Assembly: GCF_030867095.1 (NCBI RefSeq)
Contig: NC_081824.1
Span: forward strand, 302,762,956-302,826,955
Length of the DNA: 64,000 nt
Direction of reading: 5' to 3'
Source: Alligator mississippiensis
Taxonomy: Eukaryota; Chordata; Crocodylia; Alligatoridae
The first letter of the stretch is position 1; the number at the start of each line of letters is the position of its first letter. Below are positions 45,251-58,026 of this stretch, piece after piece. The translations under genes were made by a program, and so were the position numbers. The notes beneath the pieces are model-generated. The model was not told the origin of the DNA and made no database searches. It saw only the letters and a program-made list of their open reading frames with translations.

Positions 45251-45471
45251 CAGTGGTGATGCATATGGGGTGCCCGGGGGTGCATATGCACCCCCTGACC
45301 GGCTGTGCTTGCCGCTTAGGCGATGGGCAGGTGGGGCAGGCGGGATCGCTGGTGCCTTCCCTGCAAGCACTGGCCAATCGCTGCAGCTGCTCCCAGAAGT
45401 GACTACAGCCACTCCCAGAAGCGAATGCAGCACTTGGTCGCAGCGATTGCCGTCAGTCCTATGCTGCCCTG
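45251..45471. other. GC-rich insert inside the CR1, possible hAT fragment
   Basis: It starts CAGTGGTGATGC and holds a perfect 20-bp palindrome (GGGGGTGCATATGCACCCCC, 45276-45295). It is non-CR1, GC-rich and without a frame. A CAGTGG start is typical of some hAT ends, but no matching right end was found. Confidence 0.4.
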
Positions 45472-45700
45472 TGCCTTCCTTTTACTCCCTACATACCTAA
45501 AAAAAAGACTTTGTTTTCTTTAATTTGTGTTGCCAGTCTCAGCTTCGTAGTTGCTTTGACCTTCTAACTGCCTCCCTACAAGTGCGGGCCAAGTAGGTAT
45601 ACTCCTCCTTGGTAGCTTCCCCCTGCTTCCACTGCCTATATGCTTCTTTTTTCTGCCCTTAGGCTTCCCTGGGTTTCCCTGTTTAGCCAAGAAAGGTTTT
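45472..45700 (-). mobile_element. CR1 LINE, upstream ORF2 segment, antisense
   Basis: CCTTCCTTTTACTCCCTACA and CTAACTGCCTCCCTACAAGT match the 59.80-60.00 kb part of the young CR1. About 1.2 kb of CR1 between this piece and the 44.7-45.25 kb piece is missing, replaced by the GC-rich insert. Confidence 0.85.
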
Positions 45701-45811
45701 TTTTGTTTTTTGTTTTTTTTTTATTGTGTATTAGCACAGTTTTTTTACATGATGTAATTGTGCACAGTAAAATAAGCTATTTCACATTAAAGTGCATGTG
45801 TAGACATACTC

Positions 45812-47970
45812 ACTAATTTCAGAATTCCCATGAAGGACACAACTGGCTGTAGTAATGGGGAGGAGTGAAGAAAGAATAGAGGAAATTAGATCCTAGGTTA
45901 ATAGTAAATTTTCAGTAATTTTATTGAAGGTAAATTGGGAACTGAGGATAGGGCCCATTGTATACTGCAAACAAGTCTTTAACCTCCAAAATTGTATCTT
46001 TCAGATGGACAATTTACACAGTTTATGAAGACAGTGTTAATTATAATTTTTCTGGTATCGTGCCTTTTCAGAGCATGAAGAGGCTCGGAGGAGTGGAGGG
46101 CAAGTGAACATGTGAAATAAAAGTGCAGAAAATGGGTTAGGTAATATTAACAAATAGTCTAGGCCTAATTTCAGCAAAATATTTAACTCTTGAGTAATCT
46201 CATAGAAATCAATTGGATTGCTCATGGTCTTGAAGTTAAACATGTGCATAAGTTAAATAATTTCCCAGGTACTTATTGCATAACTAGAAAAAAAAAGAAT
46301 TAGTGTATTGTATAAGAAAGTCTATGGTCTTATCTAACAATTTTTTTTTCTTTTCGCTACTTATTTTATATCATTCAAGTTTTTTTTTACTCACCACGTG
46401 TAAGTGGTATTGGATGCAAGTTTAGCAGGATCAGTGCCAGAGGCCTAGCCCAAATCTTGCTTACATAATTAATTCCTGTATTTTATAGTACCTGGTACTT
46501 GATTTACTGGTAAAATTACCCAAGACCAGTTCCCTGATGGCAAAATGTTGACTCGGAAGGTATTCCCAAACCTAACGTTTCCTCAAGTTAGTTTGGTCAA
46601 AGCTTGCCAGTTTCTGTAGCCAATAGCAAACAAGAGAGTGGCTTGACTAGCATCCCACCTGGCCACCTTTGTCTCTCCAGTTTGAGTAACTAGATGCTAA
46701 TATATATCTGGGTGGCCTGGCAGCAGCCTTCGCCATGGCTGGAGTACAGCTCAAACTCGTGTCCCTGGAATGGTAGCAAAATCCTTATCTGTTCTATTCT
46801 ACCCTCTCTCCCAACAAAATGCTGACTGCCTACTTTTAATTATTAAATGTCTCAAGTACTTTTTAAGATGCAAGCAAAAAGTAATCACTACTACTTTTAT
46901 AACCTCGATTGGTTCTGAGAATAGGAATTACGGCTATTTTTTTTTTTTTTTGCTTCCATGGTACAAAGTTAAACACTAGCTTCTATTAATACCATTTAAA
47001 AGAAGCAGATTTTAGTAGCCTGTTTTAGATAGCATTAGTGCTATGGGTTGTCGTTGTTTAATAAGTGGAGTTGATAGAGCTCAGCATTACACAAATAAGT
47101 TGCTTTTAATATAACTTGGTTCTTCAGTGTTTCCATGGGAATATTTTCATGAAATTCCTGTACTGCCTGTGTATTAGGATGTGGAAGACCACTCAAAGCT
47201 CAGGCAGAGAAGAAACAGTATATTTTAATCAAGTACAGGCTTCCCTCTTTGCTGTCTACAGACAAAAATAAATGATTGGGGTTGCATCTAATAACCGTTT
47301 TGTTATTAGAAGGCTCAAAACAAGACCATCTCCAAAACACTGTACTTTAGGCCAGTAACTTTCAGTCTTGCCCTTCAGGAGGCAGTGGTTCTGGCTTTGC
47401 TGGTAGTAGTATTTTCCTAATGAGTATGGATCATTTCCTCATTCACCTGACTATTATTTTTTCTCACTATCTATATTCCAGGCCTGTCTTTTTCTATTTA
47501 GACTGCCTTCATACTTGTGTGTGTAGCATCTGCCACACATCTGAATAATGAAATAACAATTATGTCTCCATACCGCTGTTGAGAATTTTTTTTTAATCTG
47601 AACTATTGCATAATGCTAGTTAATCACTATTTTTGTGGAAAAAGGAACAAATTAAGTTTAAAGCAAGTCATATTTCTTAGTCCAGATTTGTCTCTACTTG
47701 AGTTTAGATGGAGCAGCCAGTTATGTTTTGTTTTTGTCATCTGCTTTTGGGTAAGGAAGCATCACTGGGCTCAGTGAGACAAAATAGAAAATGCTCAGGC
47801 AAACTCCTTCAGAATAAGCAGACTATCTTTAAGTTTGCAGTTGTACCTGCAAGCAAAAAAACAGGCAAAATATAGATAGAAAGGTACTAGTTGCAGTGCT
47901 GATCTAACAATATGAGCAAAGAGATGAATCAGATTACATTCAGCTATGCTGTAGTTGAAGTTTGTTGTTT
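45812..47970. other. Intronic DNA, nothing recognised
   Basis: AT-rich intron sequence with poly-T runs (near 46.35, 46.94 and 47.59 kb). No exon-like or repeated segment could be supported. Confidence 0.5.
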
Positions 47971-48244
47971 TAGTGGTTCTCAACTTTTTTAGACTCAAGG
48001 CACACTTCAGAAGTTTTCGTTTGATTTTGGAGTGCAGAAACATAAATAAGAGTGCAATTCTGTTGTAAAGAAGTTAGAAAGACAAAAACAGATCACTGTA
48101 GATTCCTATTTGAAATCTTTGTGTTCATTTAGTGATTCTTGTTTTTACACCTAACAATGCAAACATTTGTATGGCACCTTGCACCACTCCTGAAAGGATC
48201 TCAAGGCACCCCAGGTGCTGTGATACCATTGTTGAGAGTTGCTG
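47971..48244. mobile_element. Non-autonomous hAT-Charlie-like element (274 bp)
   Basis: The left end TAGTGGTTCTCAACTTTTTTAG and the right end GTTGAGAGTTGCTG are inverted versions of the CAGTGGTTCTCAA terminus known from Charlie-type hATs. Internal AGACTCAAGGCACAC and TCAAGGCACCCCAGG are also typical. The target duplication is not convincing. Confidence 0.75.
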
Positions 48245-48370
48245 TTCTATTTAGAGGAATAAGGACGCCTGTTCAAAATGTTGTAGGAATTCTTGACAAG
48301 TAGTTTAATTCATTATTCATTTGCAGTTGCTATAGTAGCGTCATACAAAGTTTTATAACTGGAAAAGATC

Positions 48371-49450
48371 AGTTAGATCAGGGGCGGGCAATTATTTGGG
48401 CTGCCATATAGTTCTTGGTGCAGGCTGGTCAGCACCCCTCCCCTTCACTCCTCCTCCCCCCGCCGCAACAGCTTGGAGCCCACATGCCTTGCGGCTCCTC
48501 CCTGCCACTGCCAACAACTCGCAGCCCCAGCCCCAACACTGACCCATCCCATACCTGCTCTGGACTCACCTTGGCTGGAGCAGACCAGCCAGAACCCGCA
48601 TACACAGCCCCAAACTTGGCCTGCCCCATGCCTGCTCTGGACCACTCACCCACACTGAGCAGTGGCAGTGACCAGCCAGAAGAGTCATAGATTCATCAAA
48701 TATGACCCCCTGCCTGGGCAGGAGAGAGTGCTGGGGTCAGTGCGTTTAGCTTTGCTGATGATTTTATCACACTTGCGACTCATGTTCATTGTTGCTGCTT
48801 GGCTTGGGGAAAAAGTGTCCCCTCCCCCTCGCTGCTGCTGGGCCCTTCTTGCTGCAGCCTCCTGGAGCTCCATCTAAGGTGCCCTGCAGCTCCTCTCTGC
48901 TGCCTCCGGGGTGCCCAGTGGAGCAGTGGTGGCAGTGCAGAGGAATCGCAGGGCAGCCTGAGTGTGGGCTCTGGGCAGCTGCAGCAAGAAGGGCCTGGCA
49001 GTGGAGAAGGGGAGGGGCTGCTTTTCTTTCTGTGCTGAGCAGCAGCTTCTGCCCGGTTGTGACTGCTGCGGCTACTCCGTATGGGTGGGCCAGTCCGGAG
49101 GAGGTGCAGGGTGGGCCAGGGTTGGGGTTGTGTGCGTGGGTTCCAGCTGATTTAGAGTTGGTCCACTCTGCAGGTCAAGTTCAGAGCAGGCGTGGGGCAG
49201 GCTGGGCTGGGATCAGGCCTATGACTGTGGGTCCCTTCCTGTGCCATGGAGCTGGGGCTAGTGGTGGTGGCAGCAACTGGAAGGTGCCGCTGCCAGCTGG
49301 GCTGCCTTGAAAAGCAGCCCAGTTGCGAAGTCCCGCTGCGTGCCCTGGGGCAGCAGGACATGCCACAGGCTGGATGGCACCTGGGCCAGTTCCTCTGTGG
49401 GCTGGATCTGGCCTGCTGTGGGCTGTATTTTGCCTACCCCTGAGTTGGAT
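48371..49450. mobile_element. Non-autonomous hAT element with 8-bp target duplication (1.06 kb)
   Basis: The element itself is 48379-49442. Its ends are CAGGGGCGGGCAA and, reversed, CAGGGGTAGGCAAAATA. The flanks AGTTAGAT (48371-48378) and AGTTGGAT (49443-49450) match at 7 of 8 bases. The interior is GC-rich; its long open frames on both strands have no protein motif and are compositional. A short CR1 piece lies inside. Confidence 0.88.
48684..48800 (-). mobile_element. CR1 fragment inside the hAT element
   Basis: GTCATAGATTCATCAAATATG joins CCCCTGCCTGGGCAGGAGAG, and then GATTTTATCACACTTGCGAC with CTCATGTTCATTG. This is an antisense CR1 with the middle missing, carried within the GC-rich interior. 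Confidence 0.7.
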
Positions 49451-51988
49451 CATAGACTGCCTAGTTCTGGATTGTTCCTCAGGGTGCAGAACCCTCACAT
49501 TTACCAGTCTTTTCGGGAGGAGAGGAGAGTTATAGCCCAAGACGCCATTAAAGAGCCCCTCTTATATTTTGTTTTCTTGTAAAACTAAACAACTGGAAAA
49601 TTCAGTTTCTAGCTTGGATAATGAAAATCTTCTTTTTTTCTCCATTCCCTTTAGAGGCTATATTTTGCTGCTGCTTATTTGAGGAGTCCAGCTCATCTCT
49701 AATTATAATTATTAAGCCAGCTAAAACCGGAGAGGAACAGGAGGAATTTTTCTTTGTCAGGGAGGATATAAAAATGTTTCCAGCTGTTCACCTCACATTT
49801 ATTAAGGGGCAGATCCTATTGTATGGTTAGAACTTTTACTGAAGTCACTGGAATATTTCTGCAAAAATAACATTGAAGAACTGGGCTCAATTTTGAAAGA
49901 CAATCTGGTTTTAGAATGTATTTGTAAAAACGCCTGATAGTACACAGCACATTGTATAATACTTTCTGGTCCTAAACAAAATGTATCTAAATTCAGCTGC
50001 AGATGGTGAATTGCCATGAACCATACACTCTTTTGGGGAACAGCATCTCTTCTTCCTCTAGAATTTGCTGTTTGCTTCTGCAGGGACTCTTTAGATGGGA
50101 GTATGGAGGCAATTATGAGAAAAGCACTGGGACTGTTGTCATATCAGCTAATCTAAGTGACATCTGCCGCTGACATCACATATAACGTCAGTGGCAAGAG
50201 TTTTCTTTACAGTGCTTTTGGGGGAATCTAATCAGTCAGAGAGTTTCTCTAAACTTCCCATGAGTGTTTTTGGAACTGTCTTCCTCTTCCTTCTGCTTTT
50301 CAGACAGGTCTCAATGCAAAGAAATAAAAGCAATAAATCTTGAGGTGAAGTCAGTAATGGCTTCAGCTGTTATAGTAAGAACACACTTCGCTTCAAATAC
50401 TGATCCACAGATCTTGCCTCCAAGTAAAGGTTAACTGAATTTTCTTTCAAAGTGCAAGCCTTTTTGAAGATCATTAATATGTTGTTTTTAAAGAAGTGGA
50501 AGAGACAGTTTTCTCTCTCTGCATGAGTAACCAGATGTTGTCGTTTAATTATTAAAGCGAAAGCCTACTGTTAGGGGAAAAAAAAATCCCAACTGATTTG
50601 GCTCTATAAAATATTCCAGATATTTTATCTTATTATGATACTACCATAGTCTAATCTCTTTTTTTTCTTAAGATTTGGTTATTATTTATACATTTTACTT
50701 TTTCTGAAACTACTATAACTCTCACTATCTTTTAGGAGCCAATTACAATTTACTTAAAAAAACAGTTCAGATGTGCTGGAGGTTGTCTTATGGTTTAGCC
50801 CATTTCTCAGTAGATCTAAATAGAGGACAGACATAGGTGCATGTAGCAACAAAAGTATGGGTGATCTGAGTAATCACCATTGCTTATTTACCATTCCAGT
50901 CCTGATAGTATCTCAAACTTTCCTTACATTTCTCCCCCTATATATCTGTATACCAGTAGGTGGAGTTTTTTATTTGTTTCTTTGTTTTCTGTTTGTTTGT
51001 TTTTAAGTGAGCTATCAGGACAGATGAAATGACTAGTTACATCATTTTCTCTGTCATTTGACTATTCAAATGACTATTCATGTCATTTCATGAACCAGTC
51101 CATGGGAGTATAGTATTTCAGAATGTGAACAAATATGTCTTTGGTATCCATTGATTCTGACATCAGTACTAAAAAAGTCCTCTATATTCATGTTTCTGCA
51201 GTACACTCTCTCTCATCAAATAGTTCCTTCTTTTTCATTCTGTTGTTTTCATTTTCACTGGTTAAATATATGAAGCCTGACATTTGGCCTCTCAACATGA
51301 CCTCGTACATATTTGGATAGATCTTAGCAGCAAACCTTGCGTAGCAAACAAGGCCATCGTGTTATTTGGATGGCTATTCAATCAATGAGCATATCAGAGA
51401 AAGTAGTTCTAAATCTCTGGGCAGATTTCAATCAATTGGTCTGGTAGTAGGTTTTGAAAAAGCTTTATATTATAACTGCAGCTGGTGTTGCCTTTGGATC
51501 ATCAAGTTAAAGCATAATTAAGAATTTTTTCCATTATCATCCTTACAGGAAAAAAATAAAAAAAATTAACACTAGACGATGTTCATTGACTTGGCCTGTA
51601 TAAATAAAAATAACTTTTTTTAGTATATATTTGACATCTGTATACTTATGATGACAGATGCTTTTAAAGAAGCGAGTTATACTTTGTATGAAGAAATTAC
51701 TAAAGATTCTTGGACATGCATGCTAGAGGAATACATCTTTTGTCTATGGTGACTGATGCCAATGTAATGGACTGCAAGCACATAAAGGCAAAGAGATATT
51801 GCACATGTGAATTATACAAGAAGGCTTCAGATCATCAACATTTTTGAGCTAAAAGGTCTTCATCAATCTTGCTTCACATTCAAGAATCAGATGATAGAAC
51901 TTTTTAATAAGAACAGCAGCTCATCTAATGTCTACTGTAGTGTCTAATGCTTCTGTGAAGGGGTGGGCCAAGCCAGGATACACTAGAA
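49451..51988. other. Intronic DNA, nothing recognised
   Basis: AT-rich. Short frames only, no motif and no repeated unit identified. Confidence 0.5.
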
Positions 51989-52200
51989 CAGGGGTGTCCA
52001 ACCTGCAGCACATGTGCCAAAGGCAGAGCAGCAGAAAGAGCAGGAAGAGAGCCACGGAGCACAGGGCAGGAAGCAGAAAGCAGAGCAGCAGATTGGGCAG
52101 AAAAATGGGATCAGAGTAGCATTTGGAGAAAGTGTAGGGCTAATTTTTGGCATGCCTGCCAAAAAGCCTGGCCCCCTTTTTAAGGACAATGGTAACTTTT
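51989..52200. mobile_element. Possible truncated hAT-like element
   Basis: CAGGGGTGTCCAACCTGCAG is a common start of non-autonomous hATs. The following purine-rich stretch (GCAGAGCAGCAGAAAG) may be simple sequence. No right end or target duplication was located. Confidence 0.4.
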
Positions 52201-53490
52201 AAATCTCTAGGTTTTTCTTAATGTTGCTTTGTGGCAAAAGGGCACTGTATTTAGCAGTTCTGAAGCCCCTTTCTGCATTCCCCTTTACGTAGCCAAGTCA
52301 ACTGTACTGTTACACCAGATTAAGTCCAATCCAGTCTAATCCAGATTTGCCAAGAGATGTCATTTAAATTCAGTAATATCTTTAGTGGGCCATGTAGTTC
52401 TCCTGTCCTATTTCTCCTTTTCCTCCATATTTAGTTGTCAGCAACAAAATCAGTAAAATTATATGGAAAGATGAACCTGTACTCTTTTTGTTCCACTTTG
52501 GATTACATTTTTCATTCAAGGCCCTGCCAAAACCTACACGTATTTTGTTCTAGGTTACACCAGCTGATCATTAGAAAAAGCATTAATTTTAATTTTTACA
52601 AAGTGCTTTTTCTTTCATGGTAGTATTGCCTAAAATGGTACAGTATTTAATGTGTTTATAGGTTCAGGGTAAAATCTTGGCCCAGTTGAAGTCAAATGTA
52701 GTTATGCCACCAACTTTAGAAAGGCAGGATTTCACCCATGGTTGAGAGGTGGAAAAAGCCTATACCATTTTAATCATTGTTGAGTATTTCAAGTAACATT
52801 TTAACTGAGTGTTTGCATTGTAGAATTGCAGTGACATGCAAGAATGTATCTTCACATGCACACAGAGCATGTGATGTTAAAGTGGGGAAAGGTAAAATCT
52901 GAACTTTAGGAAAATTATCAGTAAGGTTGCAGAATATAAAAAGGCAAAGGTAAACAATTTGTGTTTTTATCTCTGGTGTTGAATTTTTTGTATTTGAAAA
53001 GTAGGTTAGACCCAGGAAAGGTTGGAGGTTCTCTTGGTTAAATACAGCACTTTATTTACTTAAGGCACAAGTTGCAACAGTATTTCTATTTCACTAGATT
53101 TTTTCAGAGTTTGGGCTCTTCTGTTTTTAGGGTTTTTAATGTCAAAGGTTTTCATTGGATCAACATGTCAGGAAACTTGGCTTTTATGTAAAATTACTAT
53201 CTTTTTTTTTTTTTTTTTTTAAGTCAACCAATTTGGAAAGTCTAATTGTGCTGGAGTTGGCACTATTCAAAACTTTATGGGAAATTTTTATTTGAGTGGA
53301 TCAGAGGTAATAACAGGCGAGTGATAATAGGTTTGAACTGTTTGTATTTCAGGTACATGTTAAGACAACTTACTTTACTATACTGAGAACAGGCAAGTAG
53401 CTGCATTGTTCTGTCTCCGTTTCAGTTTTCTTTCTTTTCTCTCAGTTATTATCAAACTTAGAAGTCCAAAAGGTGCCAACAGACCAAATG
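52201..53490. other. Intronic DNA, nothing recognised
   Basis: AT-rich sequence with a long T run near 53.20 kb. There is no coding or repeat evidence. Confidence 0.5.
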
Positions 53491-53719
53491 CTCTAAACCA
53501 GGGGTGGGCAATTATTTTGGCTGGAGGGCCACTTAATGAGCTTTGGTGACATGTCGAGGGCTACCCCTTGGGAGGTGCCTCCTCACCCCCCAACCCGGTA
53601 ACCATCTTGGGACCAGAAATCCTGCTCTCTAATCCCTGACCTTTGCCAGTGGAAGTCTCTCCCCTTGCCCAGGAAGTACCCTTTTTGGGAGTGGGGGGTT
53701 GCTTGTATATTGGTTAGGG

Positions 53720-54040
53720 GGTGTATGTGGTGGAGGTGTGTGCAGTTCAGGGGTGTGTGTACACATATAAGTGTGAGATGTGTGTGGGAGGGCTGTGGAG
53801 GGTGTGTGTGGGTGGGTATGGTGGGGGGTTGGGGTGTGTGTGGTAGGGTGTGTATGTGGGTTGTGGGTGTATGTGTGGATGTGTATGGGATGTATGGGAC
53901 AGTGTTGGGTGTGTGTGTGTGTGGGTATGGTGGGGGTGTGTGTGTGGTTGAGGTATGGAGTGTGGGTGTGGGTATGGTGAGGATGAGGTGAGTGGAGGGT
54001 GTGGATGTGTGTGTGGGGGAGTGTAGGGTGCATGTTTGGG
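53720..54040. repeat. GT-rich minisatellite inside the hAT element
   Basis: Irregular units of GTGTGTG, GGGTGTG and GTATGGTG run for about 320 bases and resume at 54.20-54.33 kb after the CR1 tail. The CR1 tail therefore inserted into the minisatellite. Confidence 0.85.
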
Positions 54041-54042
54041 TA

Positions 54043-54203
54043 TGGTTCATAGATTCATAGATGTTAGGGTCGGAAGGAACCTCAACAGATCATCAAGTCC
54101 GACCCCCTGCATAAGCAGGAAAGAGTGCTGGGTCTAGATGACCCCAGCTAGATACTCGTCTAACCTCCTCTTGAAGACCCCCAGGGTAGGGGAGAGCACC
54201 ACC
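54043..54203 (-). mobile_element. Young CR1 3' tail inserted in the minisatellite
   Basis: TTCATAGATTCATAGATGTT and the following 150 bases are almost identical (about two differences by eye) to 58.03-58.19 kb. It is a recent, strongly 5'-truncated insertion of the same CR1 subfamily. Confidence 0.9.
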
Positions 54204-55111
54204 TATGGTGGGGTGTGTGGTTGGTGTGTGGGGTGTATGGGACAGTGTTGGGTGTGTGTATCGGTGTGGGGGGTGGGGTATGTGAGGGGGTTTGGGGGCA
54301 AATGTGGTTGGGGTGTGGGTGGACTGGGTGTGCATATGTGGGGGGTCTCCTCCCCCCCATTCGGCTTCCTCCCTGGCCGTTCTTTGTGACATGGCTCGGC
54401 TCAGCCCCTCCGCAGGTGGAGGGGGGTCAGTGCTGCCTGCCTGGCTTGCATCATGCTGCAAAGGGGTGGGAAAGCAGCTGCCACCAGTGGGCAGCAAGAG
54501 AAGCCCCTAGGAGTAAGGACCGGGGGTGGGGCAGGAAGCCAAGCCTGGCACTGCTGGCTCTCTTGGTTTCTGTCCCACACCTGCCTGGTAGGGCTGCAGC
54601 CAAGCCCACGCTGGCTCCTGCTCCTGCTACTCCATCTGCCTGGCCCCATGCCTGCCTGGTGAGGTTTTGTGAGCAGCTGAGCTCCTTCACGCCCCCTTTC
54701 CATCCAGATGCTCCCCCACCCAGTTGTGCAGTCCACCCTGGTTTCCTCAGTGCTGCAGCTTTTCCTCCTTATCTGCTGCCTAGAGCACTGCAGCAGGGAC
54801 AGGAGGAAGATTTGCTGGAGGCTGGGGGAGCCCAGCTGTTCTTCAGGCAGGTGCAGCAGTGGCAGCAGCAGTTGTGCCTGGCAGTTGTGCCTGCTGGCCG
54901 AGGCTGGGGCCCTCTGGTGGGGGAGTCTGGGAGCGCAGCATGTGCTGCCCCAGGTGGGAGCAGGCAGGACCCAGCCCCATGTAGAGTGCAGCAGGAACAG
55001 CTGCCAGTGGGGCCAGATGCAATTAATTGGTGGGTGCCAGCCTGCAGGCCAGATCCACTGGCTGGCCAGATCTGACCCTTGGGCCATATTTTGCACACCC
55101 CTGCTCTAAAG

Positions 55112-58026
55112 TGATCTGTTCTCTTTAGTTTCTGGTTCCAGCAAGGACAAGAGTAATTGTAGAGCCATGCTATCCAGCATAGTTTTTCCCCATAAACAAC
55201 AATCAGACTTTTTCCATAAAGCTATTGACCCCACTTTAAACCCTTCGCCACTTAACCATGTGGTTCTTTGTGAAGCTTTCTGTTTGTGAGAATGTATTTC
55301 CATACTACCATGTTAGCTGCAGGAACTAAAAGCCTAAGAATAATCCCAAACAAGATGGAAGCTCCATTGTTCTAGGTGCTATCCAGCTATATGGTAAAAA
55401 GAATCTATGGTAGCCTGGATGGAATTGCCAGAACAAATACTGGTAGTTGGTTAGGCTCTCAGATGCAACTAATAAATATAGGATGGTACCAACAAATAGA
55501 TAATTTTGGTAAAATAATGTAATGTTTGTTGTCCATTCACAAACACTGTAATTTTACACTGAAGTAATAGCTCAAGAAATGAGCTGTTGTTACTTTTATG
55601 GCTTCATAAACCATTCAGGAATTTATTAGCTACATAGCTAACGATGTGTTTTCATAATCTAAGAAGAGCTAATGATTCAAGCATCTGTGACTTTATTATT
55701 ATGTCAGAAAGTCAGTGTTCTTAAAGTTATTGTCTGTATAAGGAGACCTGGGCAAAAGTGAACAACTTCCCATTCTCATGGTTTCATTTTTTTATTTTGT
55801 AGTGAAGCTGACAACTATAGTTTAATGGAACTAGTAAAGATAAGTTAGCCTTATTATGTTTACTGTCAGTTCACAGGGTCCAATGAATACATTAGCCTTG
55901 GGTCTGATGAATATATCACCAGTTTATGGTAGCTTATCTACTGTATACAGTTGTGCAACGACAAAGTTCCTTGTTATGTATGAAGAGCTACTGAGCAATT
56001 TCATGGAGGTTAAAAGTGGGTTGAACCTTTTTTCAGTTTTCTTTGCACAGAATATAACTTGATACACCTACAAGCATATGGTTGTGCTGGCAGCCATTGC
56101 TCAGTTAGCTACGAAACTTCCTGATGGATTTATTTTAATCTAATTATAATTTCAATAATTCTGTGCAGCCATATTTTAAATTAATAACTTTCATATCATC
56201 TCCCTTCAGACTTTTCTATTTCACTTCTAAAGGTGGGTGCTGATAAGTATTGAGGTTATTACTATTTTGGAAGATGTCTTGCCATAATTTGCTAATTTGG
56301 CTAGCTAAATCCTTGTTTGGCTAGTTGGCTAGATTTGATTTCCCATTGGATTAACATGTGACTAGAATGTTGCTCTCTCTCCTGTGTAAGACCGTTTTAA
56401 AGTATTTCCACTAATTTGGTGTTAATGTTCAGTGCAACAGTATACATTGGGAGTGACATACCGTTACTATTAAAATGGTCATGCCACATGGTATTATGCT
56501 TAGGGTGTAAGGTAGATTTTCATATGCTATGCATACTTGTGCAGAGACGAATAAAAAGCCAAAGTATCTTTGAAACCAACAGATGTGGTGTTTAACGATG
56601 GAAAAATGACTTCTGAAATTCTGAACTTCTAGTATCATTTGAAAAACATTGTCTAATCATTTGTTCATTTATTGGTTTCAAAAGTATTTTTTCATAGGGC
56701 ACTTGTACACATTACGATTGGACTTTGTACACATGATGAAAAATCGCCATTTGTCTAGCATGATGGCATTAACATGTACATGCGCATGTTTTCTTTTTGT
56801 GGCAAATTTTGATTGTTTATGGCAACTTGGACCACCTTTGATGTATTTTAGTTTGATCCTCACAAATTTTTCCAGGAAGCTTGGTTTGATCGTGACAGTT
56901 TTGTCATGTGTACTTGTCACATAGATAAATGTGTTCTGCTGGCCCTTGGCCACTAGATGCTAGATTTATTGAAGGCATTTTGCTTAGTAGTAGAGCAGGT
57001 TGTAAAGATGTTCCAATGTCTAAAATTATTAATAGGATTTTCAAAAGTACCTTCAAAGAGTTATGCACCAAACTTCCATTCTTTGGATTTTGCTGCCTAA
57101 TCGTCCCAGGCATCTTTTAAAAATCAAAGCTTAACTCTTTGAGAGCATTTGGCAAGACCATTACCACACTGCTGCAGAGGCGCAGCAAAAACTTTTTTTG
57201 TAATGGTAGTTGTCTCCTCAGGCAACTTGTTTAATGATAATAAAATTATATTTGCTCAGCAAAACTGTTATCATGGCTATTGCCATTATAGCATAATCAA
57301 GGGGAGGGTAACCAAGGCAGCAGTCCTGGGTGCTGCCTTTGTAGTGGTCACAAAATCATACATCTTCCCTGACATGTGACTGCGCTGCTTTGTCTCTGGG
57401 CTTTAGGATCAAAATGCAGTGAAGTTCAGGGAAAGACAAAAGTTGTGTGTGTGTAGGGGGGGAGTGGAAGAGTGGCATCAGGGCACCAATAATAGTTATT
57501 CAGAACTTGAATTTTAGCTAAGTTACTGTAGAGAGAGGGTGGGGGGGAGGGACCTGAAAGCATTTCTGCTGAAGTTATGAAGGAACTGTTATGAATAGGT
57601 ATCAGGGAGCAGACATAAATTATTATTGGTGAGATTATGGAAAGTCTCACTTTACCATTAATTAGTGTAACTGTGAGATGTGAAAAATGTATATTGGAAG
57701 TACAAACCTTCAGTATTAGCATATATAGCCAGCAGCAAAGATTTTGGTGTTACTGTAGAACCTAGGAATCCTAGTCAAGACATATGGCTGTATTATGCTA
57801 AGAACTGTAATAACACAGGACAAAAAGATGGCTCAAGCGCCAAAAAAATTAGTCTAAGCAGAAGGCCCCTGGCAGACATTTCACTGAAGATGTGATTAAC
57901 CAGTCACAAAGTGTAACCTGATCCCATACAGGCAAGTAATGGTTAGATGGAACAGGAAATAAACCACAAAATTATTACACAAAATGTGTAATAATTGTGT
58001 GGCTACTTTCCAGTGCAGCTTATATT
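55112..58026. other. Intronic DNA, nothing recognised
   Basis: AT-rich intron. Frames of up to about 98 codons lack motifs and overlap one another on both strands. No exon or known repeat was supported. Confidence 0.5.

Larger units (their letters stand above)
44558..45811. mobile_element. 'CTACATGTG' family element, copy 5, split by a CR1
   Basis: The left half (44558-44712, from GATGTGTCTACACG) and the right half (about 45735-45811, ending GTGCATGTGTAGACATAC) have inverted ends of this family. Between them lies an antisense CR1, so the CR1 is younger. Removing it would leave an element of about 230 bases, close to the 256-bp copy at 4.36 kb. Confidence 0.6.
53491..55111. mobile_element. 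Non-autonomous hAT element with target duplication (1.6 kb)
   Basis: The element is 53499-55103, with ends CAGGGGTGGGCAA and, reversed, CAGGGGTGTGCAAAATATGG. The flanks CTCTAAAC and CTCTAAAG agree at 7 of 8 bases. It contains a GT-rich minisatellite and a young CR1 tail. Open frames on both strands in the GC-rich part (54.2-55.1 kb) carry no known motif. It belongs to the same family as the 48.38 kb element and the 33.05 kb fragment. Confidence 0.88.

Noticed and set aside
48415-49540. Several frames of 60-170 codons on both strands
   Set aside because: These are GC-rich hAT interior; no domain, and all are matched by equally long antisense frames.
53583-54050. Frames rich in Thr, His and Pro
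   Set aside because: They are translations of the GT-rich minisatellite.
54215-55109. A 286-codon plus-strand and a 231-codon minus-strand frame
   Set aside because: Both lie inside the GC-rich interior of a non-autonomous hAT element, overlap each other, and show low-complexity Cys/Trp/Gly text without motifs.
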